64,000 bases of DNA from Thermobifida fusca NBRC 14071 = JCM 3263 (GTDB taxonomy: Bacteria; Actinomycetota; Actinomycetes; Streptosporangiales; Streptosporangiaceae). The stretch spans positions 62,001 through 126,000 of the forward strand of contig NZ_BCWB01000017.1 of NCBI RefSeq assembly GCF_001592045.1, written 5' to 3'. The notes beneath the pieces are model-generated. The model was not told the DNA's origin, did not search any database, and worked only from the letters and a program-made list of their open reading frames with translations. The translations under genes were made by a program, and so were the position numbers. This document shows positions 16,479 through 25,558 of this stretch, piece after piece. Each line of letters starts with the position of its first letter. Position 1 is the stretch's first letter.

Positions 16479-18272
16479 TCAGGCCTTCCCCGGGGCGGGG
16501 GCCTGGTGTCCCGGCGAGGACAGCACCGCGGCGCCCTGCGGTGCGGCCTCCGCGGACCGCAGTGAGGAGGGGATCACCCCGGCGTGGTGGAGCATGGTCA
16601 GGGCGGCTTGGATCGCTTCGGGGGTGGTCTCGAAGACGCAGCCTGCCTCCCGCAGCCGGGGGAGGGTGCCCAGGGACTCCAGCGGACGCAACTGTCCCGG
16701 GCGCAGACCGGACATCATGACGGTGATGCCGCGGGCTTGGAGCCGGTCCACGGCATCCCCGAGAACCTGGGCCCCGGTGGCGTCGATCGTGCTGACCCGG
16801 GCCATGCGGAGGATGACGACCCGCACGTCGGCCACCTCGCTGAGTTCCAGCAGGAACCGGTGGGCGGCGGCGAAGAACAGCGGACCGTCGATCCGGTAGG
16901 CGACGATGTGCTTGGCCAGGAGGGCCCGCTCCTCTTCCGTGTGGTCGCCCGGGGGCAGGTGCCGGGCCAGCTCCTCCTGGTCGAGGCTGGCGTTGCGGGC
17001 CAGCGACGCCAGGGCGAGCGCACCGGCGACGAGCATGCCGACCAGCACCGCGACCACGAGGTCGACGGTGAGGGTGACGACCGCGGTGAGCACCAGCACG
17101 ACCCCGTCGGAGCGGGTGGCGCGGACCATGGCGCGCACCGAGCCCACTTCGACCATGCGCACCGCTGTGGCCAGCAGCACTCCAGCCAGGGCCGCCAGCG
17201 GGATCCGCTCCACGAGGGGCGCGGCCAGGTAGACGATTCCGGCGAGGACGAGGGCGTGGGTGATCGCTGCCAGCCGCGAGCTCGCCCCGGAGCGCACGTT
17301 CACTGCGGTGCGGGCGATTGCCGCGGTGGCGGGGACCCCGCCGAAGAGGGGGGCGGCGATGTTCGCCACGCCCTGGCCGAACAGTTCCCGGTCGGGGTCG
17401 TGGCGCTGGTTGACGCTCATCCCGTCGGCGACGGTGGCCGACAGCAGCGACTCCAACGCGGCCAGGGCCGCCACCGCCGCGGCCGGGGCCACGAGTGTGC
17501 CCACCTGGGAGAGGTCGAGAAAACCAAGGGAGGGGGCGGGCAGGCCCGCGGGCAGGTCCCCGATCCGTTCCGCGTGCAGCGGGGTGACTTCCACGAGGAC
17601 CGTGGCGAGCACGACAGCCATCAGGGAGAACGGCACTGTGGGCCGCCAGCGGGCACCGACGAGCATCACCACGACCACGCCGAGGGCGATCGCGACCGCG
17701 GTCCACTCCGGGTGGGCCGCGAAGTCGAGGACCGCCTGCCACGCCACGACGAGCACCCTGTCGCCTTCCGGAACGGGCACGCCCAGGGCAGCGGGCACCT
17801 GCTGCAGGGCGATCACCGCGGCGATGCCGATGGTGAAGCCTTCCACCACGGAGGCGGGAATGTAGCGGACGTAGCGGCCGGCGCGGAGCAGGGCCAGCAG
17901 GACAAGCATGAGGCCCGCCATCAGCCCGACGGTGAGGACTCCGGAGGGTCCGTGCTGGGCGACGATGGGCACCAGCACCACCGTCATCGCCCCGGTGGGG
18001 CCGGAGACTTGCAGGTTGGAGCCGCCGAAGAACGCGGCGAGGGCACCCGCGACGATCGCGGTGACCAGCCCGGCCTGAGCTCCGAGCCCGGAGGAGATCC
18101 CGAAGCCCAGGGCGAGCGGCAGGGCAACCACGGCGACGGTCACCCCGGCCAGCAGGTTGCGTCCCGGTGCGTGCCGCATCCGGGCGAGGTCGGCGCGGGC
18201 CGGAATCATCACGCGGAAACGGTCGAGGACAGGGCGCAGGGCGCTGTCCCGGGAGAGGACGGGAAGGTTCAC
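16479..18272 (-). CDS. SulP-family anion (sulfate) permease with STAS domain
   Basis: A 597-residue transporter: about 12-14 membrane helices between residues 40 and 440 (LLAGVTVAVVALPLALGFG, SGPTGAMTVVLVP, LFGQGVANIAAPLFGGVP), then a cytoplasmic STAS domain (VVILRMARVSTIDATGAQVL). SulP proteins carry sulfate, bicarbonate or other anions with H+ or Na+; the substrate cannot be fixed here. No rhodanese or carbonic-anhydrase domain is fused. GTG 18272 overlaps the stop of the upstream ArsR regulator (GTGA), a translationally coupled two-gene operon. Confidence 0.9.
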   Translation of the reverse strand: MNLPVLSRDSALRPVLDRFRVMIPARADLARMRHAPGRNLLAGVTVAVVALPLALGFGISSGLGAQAGLVTAIVAGALAAFFGGSNLQVSGPTGAMTVVLVPIVAQHGPSGVLTVGLMAGLMLVLLALLRAGRYVRYIPASVVEGFTIGIAAVIALQQVPAALGVPVPEGDRVLVVAWQAVLDFAAHPEWTAVAIALGVVVVMLVGARWRPTVPFSLMAVVLATVLVEVTPLHAERIGDLPAGLPAPSLGFLDLSQVGTLVAPAAAVAALAALESLLSATVADGMSVNQRHDPDRELFGQGVANIAAPLFGGVPATAAIARTAVNVRSGASSRLAAITHALVLAGIVYLAAPLVERIPLAALAGVLLATAVRMVEVGSVRAMVRATRSDGVVLVLTAVVTLTVDLVVAVLVGMLVAGALALASLARNASLDQEELARHLPPGDHTEEERALLAKHIVAYRIDGPLFFAAAHRFLLELSEVADVRVVILRMARVSTIDATGAQVLGDAVDRLQARGITVMMSGLRPGQLRPLESLGTLPRLREAGCVFETTPEAIQAALTMLHHAGVIPSSLRSAEAAPQGAAVLSSPGHQAPAPGKA

Positions 18273-18613
18273 CGCTGCCCCTCCCGTTCTGCTTCGCGGA
18301 GCTCGGCCAGCAGTTCCCCCTGGTCGACCAGCATGCTGGTGAGGATGGTGCGCGCGGCGCGCAGCAGGTCGCCGACCTGTGGGGCGCTCAGCTCGTAGCG
18401 CACGACGTTGCCTTCGCGGTGGGAGACCACCAGACCGGTGCGGCGCAGCACCGCCAACTGCTGGGAAAGGTTGGACGCTTCAACACCGATGTCGGCAAGG
18501 AGTTCGTGGACCGGGCGGGGCCCCTCCTGCAGCAGCTCCAGCACCCGGATCCGAACCGGATGGCCAAGCGTGCGGAAGAACTCCGCCTTGGCCTGGTAGA
18601 GCGGTACCGGCAC
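18269..18613 (-). CDS. ArsR-family transcriptional regulator of the sulP operon
   Basis: A 114-residue winged-helix repressor. FFRTLGHPVRIRVLELLQEG begins the fold and VEASNLSQQLAVLRRTGLVVSHREGNVVRYEL holds the recognition helix and wing. No metal-binding CxC pair of the ArsR/SmtB type is visible, and it has no Cys at all, so it probably senses something other than metal. ArsR-SulP gene pairs are a recurring actinobacterial arrangement. GTG 18613 is my choice; an in-frame GTG at 18634 would add seven residues. Probably autoregulated through the AT-rich repeats upstream. Confidence 0.85.
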   Translation of the reverse strand: MPVPLYQAKAEFFRTLGHPVRIRVLELLQEGPRPVHELLADIGVEASNLSQQLAVLRRTGLVVSHREGNVVRYELSAPQVGDLLRAARTILTSMLVDQGELLAELREAEREGQR

Positions 18614-18660
18614 GTTTGATTCTCTTTTCACTTTTGAGGGGATGTGGGGAGGTATGTCGG

Positions 18661-18705
18661 GATCAAGAATGTATGAACATGAAAAATTCTTCAAATCAAG
18701 AAGAA
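18661..18705. promoter_or_regulatory. AT-rich region with inverted repeats upstream of arsR-sulP
   Basis: This island of low GC contains ATGT-ATGA-ACAT (18669-18680), GAAAAATTCTTC and two CAAGAA repeats. On the minus strand, TTGATT near 18699 is a possible -35. A regulator-binding site overlapping the arsR promoter is the likely function. Confidence 0.4.
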
Positions 18706-19221
18706 CGAAAGTGACTCCTGCCACTTGCGTTGAGGGGATCGCCCGTGGTAGCAGAAGCCGCTCGCAGCAGGGACACGGCAGCGCACTCCGTCGGTCCCTG
18801 TCCCACCGGTTCTGCAGCGAGAAAAGGCCAGCGGTCGTGCACCAGTGCCGCGCCGCCTCCTGCCCCGCGCTGGCCCCACCCGGAGACACAAGCCCCGGGC
18901 TCGACTCGCGGAGTCCCGCGGGCCTCTCGGACTCGGCACGCCGCCCTTCCCCGGGAAAGCGCCGGCTCCGGACCTGGGAACAGCCCGCAGAAGAAAGCGC
19001 TCGACTCCCCGAGAGAATGCGAAAGACAGAGCGGTCACCCAGCTACAGCGCTCCCCGGTGCCTGGGCTGCGTCCTCAAGGCCACGGGCCCCTGCCACCGG
19101 GAATCACTGCTGGAGACCCACTGCCGGAGATAAAGCGGCAACCGATGCCCGGATTCCCGCGGCGGCACGCCAGTGTGCCCGCCCACGCGAAGGCCGAATC
19201 GGGAACCAGCAGTCACGATAA
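18706..19221. other. Intergenic region without recognisable gene
   Basis: About 500 bp of GC-rich sequence upstream of arsR. Frames on both strands are Arg/Pro/Gly-rich and have no ribosome sites. I see no RNA motif or repeat. Confidence 0.35.
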
Positions 19222-19247
19222 AGGCTCTCGCCTCAGGGCAAGAGCCT
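19222..19247 (-). terminator. Terminator of tRNA-Asn
   Basis: Inverted repeat AGGCTCT / AGAGCCT with a 12-nt loop, about 70 bp downstream of the tRNA on its own strand and followed there by TTTATC. Confidence 0.65.
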
Positions 19248-19316
19248 CGACGTGCGGAACTTGCAGGAGATGACGCTATCCACCGCTGACGCGGGACCGC
19301 GTCCTCACTGTCGTTG

Positions 19317-19389
19317 CTCCCGCGATTGGACTCGAACCAATAACCTGCCGGTTAACAGCCGGCTGCTCTGCCAATTGAGCTACGCGGGA
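19317..19389 (-). tRNA. tRNA-Asn (GTT)
   Basis: Complete cloverleaf on the minus strand: acceptor TCCCGCG / CGCGGGA with discriminator G, D-arm GTAGCTCAATTGGCAGAGC, anticodon stem CCGGC / GCCGG with loop CTGTTAA (anticodon GTT), and T-loop GGTTCGAGTCC. CCA is not encoded. Confidence 0.96.
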
Positions 19390-19572
19390 TTGCGTTGCTG
19401 TGGGGTTCGTGTTCCCCGCAGTGACACCACTAGCGTAGCGCACTCTGGAGAGTGCTCGTGACAGATTTTCCTCCCCCGCAGTTCCCCCGCCCCGAATGTC
19501 GCCTCCTGTCCTGCGGCAACCACTGCGGGTAGCGTGGATCACGGCACGAATTCATCGTCTCGGGAGGACCGC

Positions 19573-19878
19573 ATGCGCTATCGGATCGTCTTTATCGCCG
19601 GGTTCGCTATCGGCTACATCCTCGGCGCCAAAGCCGGACGGGAACGGTACGAGCAGATCGCCCGCGCGGCCCGCAGCCTCGTCGAGAACCCCACGGTGCG
19701 AGAGACAGCCGACCGGGTGCGGTCCCAGGTGACCGACGCCAGCAAGACCGTCTACGACAAACTCTCCGAGAAACTCCCGGTCACCTCCGTGCGCGACTTC
19801 CTGGCCAGCCCTACCCCGGAAGAGGAGGCCGAGCTCGACCGGATCGAAGCCGCCTCCGGCACCGCGGCACGCGACTAG
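19573..19878 (+). CDS. YtxH-like small membrane protein
   Basis: A 101-residue protein with one N-terminal membrane helix carrying glycine motifs (IVFIAGFAIGYILGAKAGRE) and an amphipathic helical tail (YEQIARAARSLVENPTVRE), the layout of YtxH-domain proteins. Function unknown in the family; stress and envelope roles have been suggested. ATG 19573 follows CGGGAGGACC, a good ribosome site. Confidence 0.75.
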   Translation: MRYRIVFIAGFAIGYILGAKAGRERYEQIARAARSLVENPTVRETADRVRSQVTDASKTVYDKLSEKLPVTSVRDFLASPTPEEEAELDRIEAASGTAARD

Positions 19879-19922
19879 GCGCCTCCGTGTGCTGACCGTC
19901 GGGCACGGACTACGGTAGGACC

Positions 19923-20420
19923 ATGCTGCGCTGGCTCCGCCGACACGCTCTGCCCTCCGAGATCCGTGCCCGACTCGACCTCGCTCCCGGGGAGCGGATC
20001 ATCGCCCACGCGTGGACCGAGAACGGGACAGCGGTCGTCGCCACCACGGCCGCCCTGCACCTGCCGGAGGGGCGGCGCATCCCGTGGGAGCGCATCGACC
20101 AGGCCCGCTGGGACGACACCGGCCTGGTGCTCACCACCGAAGACGAACCCGAAGAGGTCATCCCCCTGCCCCGGCCGGGCCGCCTCGCCCAAGCCGTCTA
20201 CGAACGAGTCACCGCCACCATCGTGGTCTCCCGCCACGTGCCGTTGCTGTCTGACGTCGAAGGCGCTCCCGGGGTCCGGTTCATTGCGCGACGCGCCCCC
20301 GGGAGCACCGACATCACCTGGCAGCTCCGCTACGACGAGGGCGTGGACCCGGAATCCCCCGAGATCCGCCAGCGCACCCAGCGCGCCCTGGCCCGGCTCC
20401 GCGAGCAGACCGGCGTGTAA
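19923..20420 (+). CDS. Conserved actinobacterial hypothetical protein
   Basis: A 165-residue soluble protein, no signal or membrane segment. It opens with LRRHALPSEIRARLDLAPGERIIAHA, then beta-rich segments with Trp residues (IPWERIDQARWDDTGLVLTT, DITWQLRYDEG), reminiscent of PH-like folds of short actinobacterial proteins; this fold guess is weak. It precedes the PPOX gene by 22 bp and probably shares its transcript. Confidence 0.7.
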   Translation: MLRWLRRHALPSEIRARLDLAPGERIIAHAWTENGTAVVATTAALHLPEGRRIPWERIDQARWDDTGLVLTTEDEPEEVIPLPRPGRLAQAVYERVTATIVVSRHVPLLSDVEGAPGVRFIARRAPGSTDITWQLRYDEGVDPESPEIRQRTQRALARLREQTGV

Positions 20421-20442
20421 CCCCGCTCCCGAAGGGAGATCC

Positions 20443-20907
20443 ATGGCCACTTGGGAATCCTTCGCCGCAGAAGCCCCGCGCCTCGCCGCCGCGGTGCGCG
20501 CCCGCTTCACCGCCCACCGGCACCACGTCCTCGCCACCCTCCGCAAAGACGGGTCTCCCCGGGTGAGCGGTACCGAAGTGGTGTTCCACGGCCCCGACCT
20601 CATGCTGGGCTCCATGCCCGGCGCGGTCAAAGCCCGCGACCTGCAACGGGACGGCCGGTTCGCCCTGCACGCCAACCCCGGCGACGGCTCCATGGCCGCG
20701 GGCGACGCCAAACTGTCCGGGCGCGCCATCGAGGTGACCGACCCGGAAGAGATCGCCGCGTTCCGCCAGCACGGGGTACCGCCCGGGCCGTTCCACCTGT
20801 TCCGGCTGGACCTCCACGACGCCGTGCTGACCTCGGTGGACGGCGACGAACTCGTCATCGAACTGTGGCGGGCCGGATCGGGGGTGCAGCGGTTCGTGCG
20901 CCGCTAG
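20443..20907 (+). CDS. Pyridoxamine 5'-phosphate oxidase-family flavin/F420-binding protein
   Basis: A 154-residue split-barrel protein. HHVLATLRKDGSPRVSGTEVVF, LMLGSMPGAVKARDLQRDGRFALHA and DAKLSGRAIEV follow the PPOX fold. In actinobacteria such proteins often use F420 or FMN to reduce small molecules; the cofactor is not identifiable by eye. ATG 20443 follows GAAGGGAGA. The stop lies 13 bp from the convergent chitinase stop. Confidence 0.8.
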   Translation: MATWESFAAEAPRLAAAVRARFTAHRHHVLATLRKDGSPRVSGTEVVFHGPDLMLGSMPGAVKARDLQRDGRFALHANPGDGSMAAGDAKLSGRAIEVTDPEEIAAFRQHGVPPGPFHLFRLDLHDAVLTSVDGDELVIELWRAGSGVQRFVRR

Positions 20908-20919
20908 CTCCAAGCGGGT

Positions 20920-22275
20920 TCAGCGCAGCGACTCCGCCATCGCGGCGACCAGCTCCCCTTCCGGATCCATGTCCAGGTTCCACAGCACCAGGCCGCGCAG
21001 GCCGTGGCGGACGGCGTAGGCGCCTTTGCGGCGCACCACTTCCGGGGTGTCGTAGGACCACCACTCGTCGCCGTCGTAGATCCACGCGGCCCCGGTCTCG
21101 CGGTCGAAGAAACGCTCCCCGGGATGCTGCTCCAGTGTTTCGTAGGCGTGTGTCGCCTCCCCGTAGCCGCCTTCCGCCGGCTGTTCCGCTTCGACCAGCC
21201 ACCCGTCGCCGTTGGGCCCCGGCGGCACCCCGCGCCAGCCGCGACCGTAGCCGGGGATGCCGAGCACGAGCTTCTCGGCGGGCAGCCCGTAGTCGAGGTA
21301 CTGGCGGACTGCCCGGTCGACGCTGGGCTGGTCGGGATCCTGGTCAGGCGCGTACAACTGCGCGTGGTGGCCGGTGATGTCCCGCCACGACCCGGTGAAG
21401 TCGTAGCCCTGGACGGTAGCGAAGTCCAGGTAGTCGAAGACCTCAGGCTCGTAGCTGTCCCGCATGATCTTCGGGTCGTGGCTCAGGGACGCCGACAGGG
21501 TGTACTCCCGCCCGGTCTCGCGTTCCAAGGCGTCCAACTGGGCGCGGAACTCCTGCACGACGAGGGTGAAATTCCGCTTGTCGTCGGGGTGCTCGACGTT
21601 GTCGGGATGGCCGTTGCCGCCCGGCCACTCCCAGTCGAGGTCGATACCGTCGAAAATCCCTGCGGCGACCCCTTCGCCTCCCTGCGGCTCCCCCTCGAGG
21701 CGGGGCAGGTTGCCGCGCAGCCACAGGTCGATGCAGGAGGCGACGAAACGCTCCCGGGACTCCTGAGTCCGCACCGCCTCGGAAAAGTACGTGGACCAGT
21801 TCCATCCCCCCAGCGAGATGCTGGCGCGCAAGTCCGGGTACTTCTGCTGGAGTTTGCGCAACTGGTTGAGGCTCCCGGCGAGCGGCTGCTCGTAGGTGTC
21901 GGCTTGGCCGTCCACGCTTTCCGCGGCCTCGTAGCGGCGCTGGAAGATCTGCCACGGCTGGTCCGCCTCAGCGGGGATGTGGCACAGCCCGTCTTCGCTC
22001 ACATCCCCGAACGCCCAGATCAGCCGGTCCAGGAGTGCGGCAGCCCCGCTCTCGTCCACGTCTTTGATCGTGTAGCCGCGGTTGGCGGTATTCCAGTCAG
22101 CGAAGTAGGCGATCCGCTCCGCCGTGGGCCTGGTCCACCAGTTCCCCAGGCGCGGGCCGAGGAGCACGACGACCCCGCCGCACAGGGCCACCACGCCGGC
22201 CGCGACCAGCAGCACGACCCAGGTGGGTGCAAAGGTACGGCGCCGTGCTGGAAGAATCCGGTGTCGACCCGCCAT
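20920..22275 (-). CDS. GH18 chitinase, single catalytic domain with N-terminal signal/anchor
   Basis: About 451 residues. A hydrophobic N-terminal segment after RRR (VVLLVAAGVVALCGGVVVLL) exports or anchors it. The rest is one glycoside hydrolase 18 barrel: SISLGGWNWS (strand 3), the catalytic DGIDLDWEW with the proton-donor Glu, VQGYDFTGSW, and GIPGYGRGW. It should cleave chitin or chito-oligosaccharides. No chitin-binding module is attached. From memory of gene order this is T. fusca Chi18A (Tfu_0868). ATG 22275 is preferred since a promoter-like TAATAGT lies near 22310; ATG 22317 in frame would add 14 residues. Confidence 0.9.
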   Translation of the reverse strand: MAGRHRILPARRRTFAPTWVVLLVAAGVVALCGGVVVLLGPRLGNWWTRPTAERIAYFADWNTANRGYTIKDVDESGAAALLDRLIWAFGDVSEDGLCHIPAEADQPWQIFQRRYEAAESVDGQADTYEQPLAGSLNQLRKLQQKYPDLRASISLGGWNWSTYFSEAVRTQESRERFVASCIDLWLRGNLPRLEGEPQGGEGVAAGIFDGIDLDWEWPGGNGHPDNVEHPDDKRNFTLVVQEFRAQLDALERETGREYTLSASLSHDPKIMRDSYEPEVFDYLDFATVQGYDFTGSWRDITGHHAQLYAPDQDPDQPSVDRAVRQYLDYGLPAEKLVLGIPGYGRGWRGVPPGPNGDGWLVEAEQPAEGGYGEATHAYETLEQHPGERFFDRETGAAWIYDGDEWWSYDTPEVVRRKGAYAVRHGLRGLVLWNLDMDPEGELVAAMAESLR

Positions 22276-22359
22276 GGTTTCAACGTATCCCGCCCCGTGA
22301 CGGAATGTCCGCGACATACCACTATTAGTCGCGGCGCATTACCTGTTTCTTCCCACCGC

Positions 22360-23439
22360 TTATCCCAGGTAGTCGCGGAGGATGCGCGCTCGGGAGGGCT
22401 GCCGGAGTTTCGCGAGCGTCTTGGACTCGATCTGCCGGATGCGTTCCCGGGTCACGCCGAACTTCCGTCCCACCTCTTCAAGAGTGTGCGGTTTTCCGTC
22501 CTCCAACCCGAAACGGAGCGTGATCACCCGCTGCTCCCGTTCTGAAAGCCCGCCCAGGACCTGAGCCAACTGGTCCTGGAGCATGACGAACGCCGCGGCC
22601 TCCACCGGCGGGACTGCGTCCGTGTCCTCGATGAAGTCGCCGAACGCGGAGTCTTCCTCGCCGATCGGCGTGTGCAGGGAAATGGGCTCCTGGGAGACGC
22701 GGTGGATTTCCACGACCCGGTCGTGGTCGACGTTGAGTTCGCGGGAGAGCTCGTGCAAGGTCGGTTCTCGGCCGAGCTCCTGGTGCAGGCGGCGGCGGGT
22801 GCGGGCCAGCCGGTTGATGCTCTCCACCATGTGCACGGGGACCCGGATGGTGCGGGCCTGGTCCGCGATGGCGCGGGTGATCGCCTGCCGGATCCACCAG
22901 GTGGCGTAGGTGGAGAACTTGTATCCGCGGGTGTAGTCGAACTTCTCCACCGCGCGGATGAGCCCCAGGTTGCCCTCCTGGATCAGGTCGAGCAGGGCCA
23001 GACCGCGGCCCAGGTAGCGCTTGGCGACCGACACCACCAGGCGCAGGTTAGATTCGATCAGGCGGCGTTTGGCGAGTTTTCCTTCGCGGACGAGCTCGTT
23101 GAGGTCCTCAAACCATTCAGGGGAGTACTGTGCGGGGACCGGACCGGTGCGTGCGGCGCGCAGTTTCTGCTCGGCGTAGAGGCCGATTTCGATGGCTTTG
23201 GCGAGTTCGACTTCTTCTTCAGCCGTGAGCAGGGGGACTCGGCCGATTTCTCGCAGATAGGCGTGGACGATGTCGCCCGAGGAGGTGCGGGTTTCGGGGT
23301 GCTCCGCGAAATCGTCGCGGTCCACGTACTCCGGTTCTCCCCCGACCGCCTCGACAGGAGGACCGCCACTGCGTTCCACCGCGGCCGCGGGGCCAGCGGG
23401 CGTTCTCCTTTCCACGATCTCAGCCGCCGTATCTCGCAT
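22360..23439 (-). CDS. RNA polymerase sigma-70 family factor (primary/group 2 type)
   Basis: A 359-residue sigma factor with region 1.2 ([21 protein letters not shown]), region 2 ([36 protein letters not shown]), region 3 and region 4 ([20 protein letters not shown]). Regions 2.4 and 4.2 look identical in type to housekeeping sigma, so it should read -35/-10 promoters. It lacks the long acidic N-terminal extension of actinobacterial SigA/HrdB, so a group 2 (HrdD/SigB-like) factor is plausible. It sits directly after dnaG, as rpoD does in many bacteria. ATG 23439 is near AGAGGG; GTG 23463 is an alternative. TATAAG upstream (near 23478) suggests its own promoter. Confidence 0.9.
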   Translation of the reverse strand: MRDTAAEIVERRTPAGPAAAVERSGGPPVEAVGGEPEYVDRDDFAEHPETRTSSGDIVHAYLREIGRVPLLTAEEEVELAKAIEIGLYAEQKLRAARTGPVPAQYSPEWFEDLNELVREGKLAKRRLIESNLRLVVSVAKRYLGRGLALLDLIQEGNLGLIRAVEKFDYTRGYKFSTYATWWIRQAITRAIADQARTIRVPVHMVESINRLARTRRRLHQELGREPTLHELSRELNVDHDRVVEIHRVSQEPISLHTPIGEEDSAFGDFIEDTDAVPPVEAAAFVMLQDQLAQVLGGLSEREQRVITLRFGLEDGKPHTLEEVGRKFGVTRERIRQIESKTLAKLRQPSRARILRDYLG

Positions 23440-23533
23440 CGACGACGCCCTCTTAGGTGACACCGGAAAAACCACTCTTATAGTGTGCCTGCGTTTTCCC
23501 GGAGTAGAGGGATTGAATTTTGTCACCTTTATG

Positions 23534-25396
23534 TCACATAGCTCCCCCAAAACGCTCTCGCATCATACGTTTCTGCTGTTCAGCGGTCATGAGTTCGGTG
23601 AAAATCCGCTGGTATTCCTCGGCGTCCGCGACCGGGTCGAGCCGGGACAGGCGAGATTTGAGGTTTGTGATCTGTCGGTTGATGGAATGAATTCTGATTG
23701 TGCTGATGATCTCTTGGGCGCGGTACTCGTCGAGTTCCCCGTAAATCTCGATCGGCTCCACCGCCAATTGGGTGAGGAAAGTCCGCTGCGCTTCGTTACG
23801 GGCCGTCTCCCGCAACTGTCCGGCCCAGAGCGCCGGGTCCTGGACGGACTGGGTGCCGCCCGCTTTCTGGATGAGGTGAAACACGTCGCGGTGCTGCTCC
23901 ACGGTGAACATGTCAGCGTCCAGGTGGTCGAAACCGGAGCAGAGCAGGGGGTGTTGCACCGCGAGTTTGAGGGCGAGACGCTCCCGCTGCACCACGGGGT
24001 CGCGCAGGTCGTAGCGGGGCGCGGGTGCGGCAGTGGCCGGTTTGGGCGGGACCCGGCGGCCGCGGGCCCGGCGCATGTGCTCCTGGATCCGCCGGTGGAC
24101 GAATTCTTCGTCCATGATGCCCAGCCAGCGGTCCAGGCTGACCCCGTAGAGGCGGCGCACCCCGGCGTTGCGGATGCTCGCCACGATCGGCGCGGCCGCG
24201 TCCAAGGCAGCCAGCCGCCCCTCCGGGGTGTCCAGGTTGTAGCCCTCGAACTTGCTGCGGATCATGAACTCGTACAAGGGCTGCTTCGCGGCGATCAGGT
24301 CGCGGACCGCCGCATCGCCCCGTTGGACCCGCAGGTCGCAGGGGTCGAGCCCGTCGGGTTGCACGGCGACGAACGTCTCTGAGGCGAATCCGTGCTCTTC
24401 AGCGAAGGCGCGCAGGGCCGCGTTGCGCCCTGCCTGGTCGCCGTCGAAGGTGAAGATGACTTCGCCGCCGAACTCGGAGCGGCCCAGCAGGAGGCGCCGC
24501 AGGATCTTGAGGTGCTCTTCTCCGAACGAGGTGCCGCAGGTGGCGACCGCCGTGGTGACGCCAGCCAGGTGGCAGGCCATCACGTCGGTGTAGCCTTCCA
24601 CGATCACGGCCTGGCGCTGGCGCGCGATCTCTTTCTTGGCCAAGTCCAGCCCGTAGAGGAGGCTGGACTTCTTAAACAGCGGGGTTTCCGGGGTGTTGAG
24701 GTATTTGGGCCCGGTGTCCTCGGGGTCGAGTTTGCGCGCCCCGAAGCCGACGACGTCCCCGCTGAGGTCCCGCACCGGCCAGACGAGGCGGCCGCGGAAC
24801 CGGTCGTAGGGGCCGCGCCGCCCCTGGCTGGCCAGTCCGGCGAGCACGATCTCCTGGTCGGTGAAACCTTTGGCACGCAGATGGGACAGGAGCGCATTCC
24901 AGGAGGCGGGAGCGTATCCCACGCCGAAGTGCTCCGCATCGGCCCGGGTGAAGCCGCGTTCGACGAGGAAGCGGCGGCCCGCCTGCGCTTCCGGGCTCAG
25001 CAGCTGCTCGGCGTAGAACTCGGCGGCGACCCGGTGGGCGTCGACCAGCCGCTGGCGCTGCCCCTGCTCGTTGCGGGGGACGTAGCCGCCCTGCTCGTAG
25101 CGGAGCTGGATGCCCGCTGCCCGCGCCAGGTGCTCGACGGCTTCGACGAAGCTCAGGTGTTCGATCTTCTGGATGAAGGAGATGACGTCGCCGCCTTCCC
25201 CGCAGCCGAAGCAGTACCAGAGGTTGCGTGCGGGGGTGACGTTGAACGAGGGGGTCTTCTCGTCGTGGAAAGGGCACAGGCCTTTGAGGGAGCCGCCGCC
25301 GGCGTTGCGCAGCTGGAGGTATTCGCCGACCACGTCGGCGATAGGGGAACGCTCCCGTACCAGTGCGACGTCTTCATCTTTGATTCGACCGGCCAC
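23534..25396 (-). CDS. dnaG: DNA primase
   Basis: A 620-residue primase that lays RNA primers for DNA replication. It has a CHC2 zinc finger ([11 protein letters not shown]...YCFGC), the RNA-polymerase basic region, a TOPRIM domain ([16 protein letters not shown]) and a C-terminal helical domain that should contact DnaB. GTG 25396 gives [15 protein letters not shown], the conserved N-terminus; the frame is open for 36 more codons upstream but these do not look like protein. Stop 23534 is 94 bp before the sigma-factor start. Full length. Confidence 0.96.
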   Translation of the reverse strand: MAGRIKDEDVALVRERSPIADVVGEYLQLRNAGGGSLKGLCPFHDEKTPSFNVTPARNLWYCFGCGEGGDVISFIQKIEHLSFVEAVEHLARAAGIQLRYEQGGYVPRNEQGQRQRLVDAHRVAAEFYAEQLLSPEAQAGRRFLVERGFTRADAEHFGVGYAPASWNALLSHLRAKGFTDQEIVLAGLASQGRRGPYDRFRGRLVWPVRDLSGDVVGFGARKLDPEDTGPKYLNTPETPLFKKSSLLYGLDLAKKEIARQRQAVIVEGYTDVMACHLAGVTTAVATCGTSFGEEHLKILRRLLLGRSEFGGEVIFTFDGDQAGRNAALRAFAEEHGFASETFVAVQPDGLDPCDLRVQRGDAAVRDLIAAKQPLYEFMIRSKFEGYNLDTPEGRLAALDAAAPIVASIRNAGVRRLYGVSLDRWLGIMDEEFVHRRIQEHMRRARGRRVPPKPATAAPAPRYDLRDPVVQRERLALKLAVQHPLLCSGFDHLDADMFTVEQHRDVFHLIQKAGGTQSVQDPALWAGQLRETARNEAQRTFLTQLAVEPIEIYGELDEYRAQEIISTIRIHSINRQITNLKSRLSRLDPVADAEEYQRIFTELMTAEQQKRMMRERFGGAM

Positions 25397-25558
25397 GGAA
25401 GCCAGGGTATTCGTTGCGGCCGGGCTCGGGTGGGATGGGGGTGGAAGCCCTGCTGTGGGCGCGGGCCATGCAGGGCTCCCGCCCACAGTCGCTGCTTCGG
25501 GCAAGGTTGCAATGACAGATTTCTGGGGCGGGGCTTAGCGGCCGCAGCGCAGCCGCGG

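Noticed and set aside
18691-19221. Small genes on either strand upstream of arsR
   Set aside because: Frames are Arg/Pro/Gly-rich, overlap one another on both strands, and lack ribosome sites and recognisable motifs.
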